DNA of 64,000 bases from Apostichopus japonicus. Its lineage: Eukaryota; Echinodermata; Holothuroidea; Aspidochirotida; Stichopodidae. The DNA is taken from contig NC_092567.1 in the NCBI RefSeq assembly GCF_037975245.1, forward strand, positions 3,666,214 through 3,730,213. Direction: 5' to 3'. Each line of letters opens with the position of its first letter. Position 1 is the stretch's first letter. This document shows, piece after piece, positions 49,720 to 60,358 of the stretch. Both the position numbers and the translations under genes were made by a program. The notes below the pieces were generated by a model that was given only the letters and a program-made list of their open reading frames with translations, ran no database searches and was not told the origin of the DNA.

Positions 49720-49935
49720 TAACGTAAGTAGACAACGGAACCAACTTCAGACGGCAACGTAGGTTTAGACAACAACGTAAGTTTAGGCAGCAACGTAAGT
49801 TTAGGCAAAAACGTAAGTTTAGGCAGCAACGAAAGTTTAGACAACAACGTAAGTTTGAGCAACAACATGATAAAACAGCAGCAACAACTTTAGTTTAGAC
49901 AGCAACAAACTTAGTTTAGACAACGAAATATGGTT
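49720..49935. repeat. Tandem array of AACGTAAGTTTAGGCAGC-type units
   Basis: About ten 18-21-bp units, variants of CAACGTAAGTTTAGACAA, end in ACAACGAAAT and a degenerate copy of the inverted terminus (GGTTTCCCTTT). Each good unit contains GTAAGT, which matches a 5' splice consensus on the plus strand, antisense to the main gene. Confidence 0.8.
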
Positions 49936-50667
49936 TCCCTTTGTTCCATATTTGTCCACCAGGAATGTTGAAATTAGACAAGAAGTTGGCGGATTTGATA
50001 TGAGAGAATGTAGTATTACATTTATATAATTAAGTGCTTAGACACGATTGAGGTGTTGGTTATGATATGTAATATTGCATAACTTGGTCTGAACATGACA
50101 CAGAGGTACACAATGTATAAATGAGCACCTTTATCTGCCTCGATTTATTTTAATTCCTCTCCTGACTCGCGAACAGCGAGGATATAGTCTCATGATGAAA
50201 ATGAAGCTTGCATACCAAGACATGCCTAGATTAGTGAAACTATCTTTCACCTTTTCACACCCCCCCCCCCCTCCCCAACGTCTCCCATTTCCATTGTATA
50301 CACTCATTTCAAAGAAATTGAATGATTTGTAGATTTGAGGCCTAAGTTAGGGCTGAGGAAGTATCGTACATGGAATGTGTAGCATTCGTTCATTTTGCTC
50401 TGTTCTGAGTTATTGTGTACCTGCAGTGTTAGAACACACTTAAGTCCATGCAAACATATATGCAATCGTCGTGTAATGTTTACTTGTAATGGAGATAAAA
50501 ATCTGAATATATATCACGCTTCTCACAGTATGTATTTAGCCTTCCGTCACTCGATATTTACATAACAAACAAACAGTTTACTATATCACTGATATAGTTA
50601 TCTGTTGATACTTTGATCCTGTATGCATATACGTATGCAAACACATAAACTACATATAATAACGAGG

Positions 50668-51082
50668 GGGCTCCCTAATTATAACAGGGTTCTCTCTCGA
50701 AGACAGATGTCTAATTACAGTACGGAGCTCAATATGCAACAGCTCCCTAATTATAGCAGGGAGATATCTCAGTAACAGCTCCCTAATTATAGCAGGGAGC
50801 TCTTCTCAGTAACAGCTTCCTAATTATAGCAGGGAGCTATTCTCAGTGCCAGCTCCCTAATTATAGCAGGGAGCTCTATATGTAACAGCTCCCTAATTAT
50901 ACCAGGGAGCTCTATATGTAACAGCTCCTCAATTATAACAGTTAGCTCTTCCCAGGGACAACTCCCTTATTATAGCAGGGAGCTATTCTCAGTGACAGCT
51001 TCCTAATTATAGCAGGGAGCTCTTCTCAGTGACAGCTCCCTAATTATAGCAGGGAGCTCTATATGTAACAGCTCCATGATTA
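50668..51082. repeat. Tandem array of hairpin-forming 36-37-bp units
   Basis: About ten copies of CAGCTCCCTAATTATAGCAG followed by GGAGCTCTTCTCAGTAA or GGAGCTCTATATGTAA. Inside each unit AGCTCCCT and AGGGAGCT are reverse complements around a 9-base AT core, so every unit can fold. Two alternating spacer types (TTCTCAGT and TATATGTA) suggest two sub-lineages. Confidence 0.95.
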
Positions 51083-51622
51083 TGATTAATTAATTACAAT
51101 TATAATATACACTCATTATATATTATGACAGATCAAGTTATACCAAAGAACTCAGTGACAGCTCCCTTTCTCTTCATTCCGTGACAGTTCCTTGCAAGGT
51201 ATGAAGCAACACCTTTATGATTAATTAATTACAATTATGATTTACACTCATTATATATTATGAGAGATCAAGTTATACCAAAGAACTCAGTGACAGCTCC
51301 CTTTCTCTTCATTCCGTGACAGTTCTTTGCAAGGTATGAAGCAACACCTTTATGATTAATTAATTACAATTATGATTTACACTCATTATATATTATGAGA
51401 GATCAAGTTATACCAAAGAACTCAGTGACAGCTCCCTTTCTCTTCATTCCGTGACAGTTCCTTGCAAGGTATGAAGCAACACCTTTATGATTAATTAATT
51501 ACAATTATGATTTACACTCATTATATATTATGACAGATCAAGTTACTGCAAAGTACTCAGTGACAGCTCCCTTTCTCTTCATTCCGTGACAGTTCCTTGC
51601 AAGGTATGGAGCAACACAGACA
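51083..51622. repeat. Four tandem 135-bp units
   Basis: Copies start with GATTAATTAATTACAATTAT at about 51083, 51218, 51353 and 51488, each containing CAGTGACAGCTCCCTTTCTC and CCGTGACAGTTCCTTGCAAG. The spacing is constant at 135 bp and the middle copies are nearly identical, so the expansion is recent. It directly adjoins the 36-37-bp array and shares the CAGCTCCCT phrase with it. Confidence 0.95.
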
Positions 51623-52429
51623 CTACATTGTATGGCCCGATAGTCATGTACTACAGCTCTCTGCAGGAGTCATAGACAGGTGCGTGCGCAGGATTTCAAA
51701 AGTGGAGGACATATTCAAACTTGCCCATGGATGGATTAAGTTAGGAACCTGAACCATTCCAAAAAGGACTAGATGCGAACCAAAGATTTCATAAATGAGA
51801 GGATGATGCCCCGTGGTCATTCAAGCCAACTATCACGTAGCGGGTCTAGGGTCCAACCACCCTCCCCACCCCCAATAAAAGTTCAGACGTCAATTGGTGC
51901 ATTTTGAGGCGTATTTAGAATATAAATGTCATCCATATAAGTAGTTCTAAGCGCAAGGCTTTGCTAATACATATTTTTTAAGGTTGAAAAAGAGACAGGG
52001 ATTACTGTAGCAGTGGTGTAATTATGCACCGGCTGAACGCCACAACAATTCCGTGAAGGAAGATGGGCTGTCGACCACCCTTCCCCCCTCCCCCTCCCCC
52101 TCCCCCTTTGGCTTGCCATTGTTTGTAGAGAATATACCATACACAAGGGTTATCGTTAACTGTCGTTACTTAATATATTATAATGATAATAATGAACCGT
52201 ACTTATATTGTTGACAATTGTTTACGACAGATTTTCTTAGTTAGTATTGCTTGCCTATACAAGCTATATTATGTGGTCTGACCGAATGACGTCATATTTG
52301 CCTACTGTGTATGTAATGGGTCAAAATGCTGACTGGAAATTGAAGAAAACAATCGTCCCAACCTTAAACTTAAATGACTTCTCACATCACTTTACAATAG
52401 CAAGCCTAAAAAAGAGTCTATAGGTAGGG

Positions 52430-52880
52430 ATTGCTAGGGTGTAATGGACCTTCCTTCAGAAGCAATCATTCGATTTATAAAGGGATTTAATTGGTTTTCT
52501 TGGTGGTGTCCGACATAAATGGTACTGCTATGGTTGAATCTTTTTTCCTGATTAATAACAAATTTTACTCTGCAGATCAAGGTATTTACGTTTTTTTTTG
52601 TTTTTTTTTAAGAATTCCTCAAGCGGCTGAGTGACCGATATATTAGTGAACTTTGTATGATGTATAGGGCCAGAGACTGTATGATTCGTTTCTGTCCATG
52701 ACGTATACCCAACCATTCATAATTCATGTTCGCCTTTACATACAGAACATTCATGTGAAAGGTAATGTAAACCCTAATTCACTGAAAATGATATATTTAT
52801 ACCCTCTCATGTGTATGTATCTGGTTGATGATTATTCATGAGATGCTGATTATATTGTTTCCTGTTTAAAACTTAAAATC
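52430..52880. repeat. Duplicated segments (partners 57735-57910 and 44290-44600)
   Basis: 52430-52605 matches 57735-57910 (CTAGGGTGTAATGG, AAAGGGAT, GGTACTG, CATGGTTGAATCTT, GATCAAGGTATT), and 52612-52880 matches 44290-44600. All are in the same orientation and non-coding. Confidence 0.78.
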
Positions 52881-54117
52881 CTCTTTTTCTTTGTGTTTCA
52901 TTGTTTTTCATTCCTAGCCATTTTTCTGTTGTTCATATATACTTGTATAATAATGCTTTATATACAAAATTATACATTGTTAACTCCAGCTGAACTTAAA
53001 AGAGGTGAGTTATTGTTGTTTTGTTTGTACATTGCATTTATACTTACACTATTAAACTAAGGATGTTGTAGTACTACTCCGTATGTAAAGTACTGGTTAG
53101 AATTGAAATCTAAACCACGCTACCTATTAGTTTGGTATCTCAGTACATGTTATCACGAAGCAGTGTTTTTCTCCCAAATGTCTCAGAAAACAGTGTGTGT
53201 TAACTAACCCTCCTCTTCCTGGGGTCTGGAACGACTTGTCTGTTTGATGTTGTTAGTATTTACATACAATGCGCTAGTTGTACACAGTTTCCACAGTACA
53301 AAGTACAGCCTATATTTCACTCGATATACGATGAAAAAACGTGACCCACTACATGGAGCCACACATGGAGTCACATATATAGTGGAATTACTAGGGATGG
53401 GATGGTGATGGGGCCGTGATGGTTAAAGACGGTGTTTGTTCTATCTTTCCTAACATTCAGCGCATAGCCCTGTACAAGCAGTAGTTTAATATCATGGAAT
53501 TGGATTGCGTTGAAGACGGAGTGTTCTTGTGACGTGAATTAGTATAATAACACAAAGGTGATATTCGTTGTACCGAATGACTGAATACCTGGAGTGTCAA
53601 AGGGAGGTGTATGAGTCGGAAGGGGAGGCCGGAGGGAAGAAGAGGGAGGAGGGGGGGATCATCACATCTTCCTTAGTTCACTTGCTAGATGAAGACATTC
53701 TTCAGTGTCGAGGACACCAGGTTTTTTCGAGATAATCGTCAAAACTTCATGACAAACGTTACGATTTCTATAAAGCGTGAAAAGTTGCGATATCAGTCTA
53801 AATTGTTCTATAAGAAAAATCAAATATCAGAAATATAACCACAAAATGTCAAGATATAAAATCGTTTTTGTTTTCGAAAATAATAGTCAAAAGTCCGCGA
53901 GGTATAAGCAGGGTTAATTCTACCAAGAATGTTTTAAAACAAATTCTGGGATCAATGTTCCTTCTGAGCAACCCTCAGATATTATATTGCGTACTTGGTA
54001 ATAACAGTCGGAGCGGATGTTAACACCTGGTACAGATAAAACCAACAGAAAAAAGGAAACCTAGGCAGTAATGTTTCATACTATAATGTTTATCTCTATT
54101 CCAGTTTCGATTATTTC

Positions 54118-54420
54118 AAGGGGTGGCAGACAAATATTTGAGGGCCTGTTGCCGTATAGACCCTTCTGCTCCTCCCCTGCCCTCCATTATGATACAAGAT
54201 TAGTCTCTGTCCAGAGTAAGTAAATCTTTGATTTTGTATTAACATTATATTTGCGTATTAAGAGAGTAAAAGTACATCGGTTTTACTCTGAAGTTCAGTT
54301 ACTGCTCACTGGGGGTGGCAGACAAATACTTGAGGGCCTATCCCCCTCCCCTAGCTACCCCTCTACTCCTGCCCTCCATAACGGTACAATATTACTTCAG
54401 TTGCTGCCCAGTGTATATGA
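54118..54420. repeat. Local duplication, about 190-bp offset
   Basis: GGGGTGGCAGACAAATA with TTGAGGGCCT, then CCTGCCCTCCAT, occurs at about 54119-54190 and 54310-54380 in the same order. Non-coding and moderately diverged. Confidence 0.75.
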
Positions 54421-55108
54421 CTACTCTTGTAGAAAAGAGTAGCCTCCATAGCATTGTAACAAGAGCTCACTGAAACACGTCATTCACAGGACCCGAAGCA
54501 CTTGATAAAGATGTCTCGTTGAGCATCGGTCGTTGATTATCATTAGGCTTACGTCTAGAATGACTCTATAAGCTGCTGTTATACGCGTGACATGAGCGAA
54601 AGACTTGTGACTTGACTTGACAAACATTGGCTTGATGAAAACACTGTGATAAACTCAGCTCAAAGTTCAGCTAACAGTAAAATTAAATCAATAACGTGTC
54701 CTCCATAGTAACTTGATTATAAATTATTAAAGCAATAGATGTTTTCAGTCGTATTAACCAGTATTTTCCATAAAAGAAAACGAAACGCATTTCACTTGTT
54801 ACATATCAGAACATGAGAAAAGGGGACTTTTCAAATAACAAGGCTTTCTGTTCTTTAAATGCTGTTTGTTTTTACTTCTTAATATGAATATATTTATTTT
54901 CGTATCTATCTTTCGTTTTCATAACTAACTATATTAATACTAATATATGTTCACATCTAACATACCTTTCGTAATCAGGAACATGCTTGCCTATTGTTAT
55001 CTCTATTTACTTATCCTGTACCACAAACTAAATATATAACGAACTTTACTACCGTTGTATGGCAGTCACTGTTTACACAACAAACAAATATAAAGATCGT
55101 GTACAAAT

Positions 55109-55207
55109 AAGTTGGCCTGACGTTTCGATCATAGCAGGATCTAAATGATCACTTGTCATTTAGCCTTTGAAGTAGATCCTGCTAGGATCAATACGTCAGC
55201 CCAACTT
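55109..55207. repeat. Imperfect inverted repeat, 34-bp arms
   Basis: Left arm 55109-55142 (AAGTTGGCCTGACGTTTCGA, then TCATAGCAGGATCT) and right arm 55174-55207 are reverse complements with about four mismatches around a 31-bp loop. The GACGTTTCGATC / AGCAGGATCT phrase looks familiar from repeats dispersed in marine invertebrate genomes, but I cannot search here. Confidence 0.8.
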
Positions 55208-56813
55208 ACTTTTACACATTCTCTTACACAGGCTCTCTAGTGGATAAGCAGTTTGGTAACAGTTTCATTTTATTTTAAATATAAAGATCATAAGAAGTTT
55301 GCCCCGTGATATCGTATAATTGTTTCATATTTAGTTGATATTATCATTATTACGATATATGGCTAGATATCTTGTTTAGATTGAAGATAAGATGCTTCAG
55401 TTCATTACGTTTTAAATTATCATGTTTTTAAAAGATGGATAACGAAGATGCAATTTTTTTTCTCACTGTGAAAAGAGGGAAAAATTCTATATGAGTCCCG
55501 ATGAACTTTATAGAGCAGCTTTGAAGGGCAATCAAGATTAAAATTTATTGTCCCTAATAAATTGGCCTTTTCTAAAACAGATAACAAAATAATATTCCGG
55601 AGCTAACAGCATCCATTAGTTTTATTTTGTTCATCTTAACGGCAAATGATACTGACTTGATACATCCCAGCAGCATAGGTCACATACACGGATGTCGTGT
55701 ATTGAAGGTACGGTAAATGTTACATCCAGTCTGCATTATGTAGTAAAATCTACAAATAACTAGAACAACTGTATACAAATACGTGTCATTGTGGTGCGCG
55801 ATGAAGGTGAAATTTAGTTTGCTGTAATTGATATTCAATGGATGGGTCTTTGTAACCATATTGTATTTAAGAAAGACTCACGTATTTTCCGGACGTGACA
55901 GAGAATACCCAGTCCTGGGCACTGATTGGTCAACTTGAACAACATGTTAACGTCATAGAAATTGAACAAGGAAGAAAGCTGACACAGTTTATCGCCGTTT
56001 GTTTAAGCAGTATAGCCTTGAAAAAATAGAGGGCGCTCTGTAGTGCACGGCAAAAGGCCAGATCATTTGTTAGTCTCTACATATACATATTGTGCATTCG
56101 ACTTTGAAACTGAATTTGATTTTACCCGCTTTTTCTGAAAGAGAAGGCGTACTTTGCGCAACAGAGACATGTTATGGTGACCATAGTGGTAAGTACTCCT
56201 GGTTTTTTCTCGCATCTATAATGACTCGAGTAAGCGGAGTGTTTGTGCAACTTTTAATGTCTGGAAAGTGTCATTTCTGGTATCTGAGAGGCATATGGCA
56301 AACATCTGTCTTGTTTTTATTATTTTAGTGCTCCACTCAAATAGTGACATAGCCTAGTTGTCCCTAAAAAAAATGCCATGTAAAGGCAACCCTCCACCCC
56401 TCTTCCCCATCCCCTTCCCACACACCTTGTTTTGTTTAATATTTCCATATTAGTCTGTGCATGCAGTTATTAGTTTAATGTTAACGTTGCAAAGTCGGTA
56501 GTAGCCTAGTTTACTATTATTGAATTGTTAGTGGTAAGCCCACGACATCATAACCATCATCCCATGTTATTCTGGCATGTGGATCTGTCATTAGGGATAC
56601 AGTTTTAAGTAAAATGAGGTGTTAACATTTTTAAAATTAGGCTTTAGTTATATCGCATCCGAAAGCCGCCGTGGCCGGTCTAGGGCTTAGGCTAACTATA
56701 TCCAGGGTCCAGTGAATAACAACATCAGCTGAGCAGACGACACTAGTAACGAAATTAGATTCTTATGTAATTGCTTCTATTATCGATACCTAAGAATAAC
56801 TTGTAAAACTTAC

Positions 56814-56863
56814 AGTCCACTGCCACATGTTTGGCACCCAAATGCGGCACACGATATCACCAT
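56814..56863 (-). CDS. Possible first coding exon of a THAP-domain protein
   Basis: Minus strand: ATG at 56863, peptide MVISCAAFGCQTCGSG, donor GGACT|GTAAGT in phase 2. The Met-x-x-x-Cys-Ala-Ala-x-Gly-Cys start matches the zinc-coordinating N-terminus of THAP DNA-binding domains (host genes and P-element-like transposases). The expected continuation with FHxFP was not found on the minus strand down to about 54 kb. It lies in a less AT-rich island (about 55.9-57.7 kb). It may be a solitary relic or a nested gene's first exon. Confidence 0.35.
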
Positions 56864-58610
56864 TTCGAGTGATTTATGTCAACTTTATCACTTCAGTTAT
56901 GTCAAAGACGTAGTGCTTGTATTACGCGCCAGTACTTTCTTGTCGTATAAGCAAAGCGCCACCAGTTGCATGGGTGGCTTCATTATATGTCGCATGACGC
57001 CATTCCCCTACTTCAATTTCTATGATCCTCGCCTAGTTAGCGAAAGTTAACGAACATACGGTGATCTACACCGAAGGCCTAATGCACAATTACTCTAACG
57101 AATACAATGTAGGTCCAGTCTCTCATTGCACTATTACACACTCCGGGCGATTAAAAACTGCTTGTTCGGTTTCCTGGCCCTGGTTCATGATCCAAAACAC
57201 GTAATATACGTACAGAGCAGCTAGCTCTGGCAACTAACTTTGACTGTGTAGTTTATAATGCCATACCATTACGGGCTAGCTGTTCGTGCCCGAGATCACC
57301 AAATAACACCGAGTTGTTGTGCATAATACGATTAACATTTGTTGCGTGCATTTTTTTGGGGATTAACTCAAATGCGTTCAAATGTTACCCTTCTTGTTCA
57401 ATTCGAGAAAAACGAACCGAAGTAGAGAATTTTACGTATTGTTTTGAAGAAGTATTCTACTCAATGGGATCATTTTTGTTTACGTGTGCCAGTGCAGAAT
57501 TAGCTGTTTGCCGAAACAATTCTTTGCAAATCTGGGTCTGGATTTTTTCCTGCGTGGCCAACCTGTGAGTTTGAGATTGCTATGAAGAGTGTATGTTCAG
57601 CTGGCATTCACAAGCTAGCCATGCGGATGATGGAGCAGGCTAGTTTTCTCAATACATGTAGCGTGCATGCGCACTACAATAACTAGAACGGTTGTAAATT
57701 CTGAATGAAATATCACCTTCTCCTCCCCTGTCTGGTAGAGATTTCTAGGGTGTAATGGCCCTTCTTTCAAAAGCCATTATTCGATTTCTAAAGGGATGTT
57801 ATTGTTTTGTTGGTCTTCTACATATATGGTACTGTCATGGTTGAATCTTAATTTGTTCATTGTTAATAACAAAGTTTACATGACTCTGTAGATCAAGGTA
57901 TTAAAGTTTCCTTTTTTTTTTTTTTTTTTGCATTTCCAGGTGGCCTCAGATGCAATTTGGTGCAATATAGCACACTTCAACACCCACTCCATTTTGTAAA
58001 TTATTTTGCATATTCACCTGGCCTTAGATGCAATTTGGTGCTCCAAATGAGTTTTTTTTTCTCATTTGGAAATGAAAAAGGGGTTTTCTGACTTGCGAAG
58101 CGGGGGGGCGGGGGCGGAATGATACTTCCGCCTCACCATATTTTTCACTGGGGGGGGCTGGCGCCCCCCCTTTTCTTGGTGTATTTACTTAGAAAAGTAC
58201 ACACATTGAAGCGTGTCGGTTTTAATTTACACTAAATGGGTTGGCCACTGAAAAATTAATTGCAATAGAAGTAAAAGAATCGACAAACTTTGATAACAGT
58301 AGGAATCGTTAACAGGAGAGAAGATATTCCTTTACAGAATTAACTCTTACTTTTTGATTCACGGTTCTAATGTATTCGTTTAAGAACGGCGCACCGTTTT
58401 TCACGAACTTCTGTTATATTGCGACTTAACGCAGGCGTCCTGGCTGCCGGTATTCTACTGTATGAATACGCTTTTGTAACAGTGTGTTAATAACATAAAC
58501 CTCTCGCTGTCAGTGACATCTCACTGCACCAGGCAACTATATCGGTGATAGCTACTTGCATGGCTTGAGGCAACACAGACACTACATTAGTATGGTTCCA
58601 TCAGTGGTGC

Positions 58611-58770
58611 ACATATGTTCCGAAGAGTAGGGGGGGGGGTGGTATTAGTAGACTATCTAAGTGGATCGCCACCATCAGTTGGCGCGGAGCGTACAAGAAA
58701 ATTTTAGGCTTTACAAACTCCCCAGATGGCCGGAAACGGCCCCCGTAGTGTTTTAGGCTGCATGAGTTCA
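58611..58770. mobile_element. Truncated hAT-like end with shared module
   Basis: Starts CAGTGGTGCACATATGTTCC, then a G run and the module at about 58650-58745 (GGTTGGCGCGGAGCGT-like, GATGGCCGGAAACGGC). A matching right end was not seen. Confidence 0.5.
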
Positions 58771-59328
58771 GCTTTGAAATATAAATTTCATGTATGCAAT
58801 TCCTCAATTATTGAGAAAATATTCAATCTAGGAAAAAAAGTAATACATGTCAGATGAGTTGAGATGGTACAATAATCATAATGAATTGTGCATCCTCTTT
58901 CATTTATTCTGTCTGCCATGCTCCCGTATTCACCTTCTGTATCTCTATAACCTTTGTCCATCACCCCATACATAGTCCATACATGTTCATTACTCAAGTG
59001 CCTCACCGTCCATAGTCGGTGTTGTGGTCAATATAGACGGTTCTCTGTAACAATTTCTTCCTGGTGGCTAATGGCTATCAGTGATCGTCGGCTTGCATTC
59101 TTATATATACACTACAAACAGCAAAATGTAACCGATAATCGTCCGATATAGAACGCACCTGGGCGTCAAAGCCTTATTACAATAAAGAACAAGTTAAGTG
59201 GTTAAGTGGAATACTTTTTGACATCTAATGCCCTTTTTAGAAACACCTAATTTTTGAGCGCCTGATGTGTATAGTGTTCAAATCCTGAACGCCTACTGTT
59301 CAAATGCTTTACGCTACAGCGCTCAAAT

Positions 59329-59348
59329 TGTGAACGCTAGCGTTCACA
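59329..59348. repeat. Perfect 20-bp palindrome
   Basis: TGTGAACGCTAGCGTTCACA is its own reverse complement. It sits among related GAACGC / GCGTTC phrases at 59255-59365 (TGAACGCC, TTTACGC, AGCGCTCAAA, TTAAACGC), suggesting a small degenerate array of the GAACG-type motif. Confidence 0.85.
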
Positions 59349-59551
59349 TTTTAAACGCAACAGATATATGTAAGTATTTAAAGAGGCATTTAGACGTCAA
59401 CACGATGCAAGCTCTTCAAGTAGGCTAGGCATATCCCTTCATCCTCAACATGTTCTGACGCCCCGACTCGTTATATCATAAACCTATATTTGTTATATTT
59501 TGTTGTTGTTTGTTTGCAGTGTATGAAACCCTGGAGTGAGAACAGCTTGCA

Positions 59552-59581
59552 AAAATACTGAGGTTGAAACCTCAGTATTTT
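59552..59581. repeat. Perfect hairpin, 14-bp stem, 2-base loop
   Basis: AAAATACTGAGGTT, loop GA, AACCTCAGTATTTT. It is followed by an AT-rich run. The function is unknown. Confidence 0.85.
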
Positions 59582-60358
59582 GACCTAACCTAATTTTAAC
59601 TTAACTTTAATTTATTTTATTTTAATTTGAACTTATTTTTTATATCTGACTGGAAATTGGGGGGGGGGGGTGATTGTGTAGACCATACCCCCTTGACCAA
59701 AAAGTGGGGGATATATCCCCCCATCCCCCCGGGATGCGAATTTTGTTTTTCCCAAACAGGTTTGCAATTGCGTCTAAATAGGCGCTCATGATTGGTCGGA
59801 AAAGTTACGTCATCACGATAGAAAGCTTTACTTCCAGGAAACCAAAGTGTCTGCATCCATTCGTTGGAACGAAGATATACCCATTCAAAATTACCCGAAG
59901 CTTTTCGTTGTAGATGTGTTTGGAATTGGTTTAGACATATTGAGCACACTAGTATGGTATGATCATCTACTTTGATCGAAGTTTTCTGTGAAGGCATTAA
60001 TCGATAACATCGCACAGTGAAATGTTCGTACAGGGTACATCACACATGCGCTGGTGGCCTATATGTATTATAACTGTGTAAACAGTGTAGTGACTGAAAA
60101 ATATCATACTGTAGCATGAAGGGCTCATAATTGACGCAATTAAGGATTTGATCAAAGATGTATATCAAGGAAAAATCCAAATCACTCAGCTGTATGTGTT
60201 TTTCATATGTGTAGTTCAGGGGCGTATCCAGGATTTTCCAATAGGGGGGGGGGGGCGTCAGGCATGAATGATCGCCGTCCTGGGGGATGGGTCTAAGGGG
60301 AGGGGGTGGACAATTTTTGCTTTCGAAGAAGGGCTGAAATGCAAAATGGTGCCATATG

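Noticed and set aside
50668-51082. CRISPR array
   Set aside because: The hairpin repeats are tandem with no unique spacers, the genome is eukaryotic and no cas genes are present.
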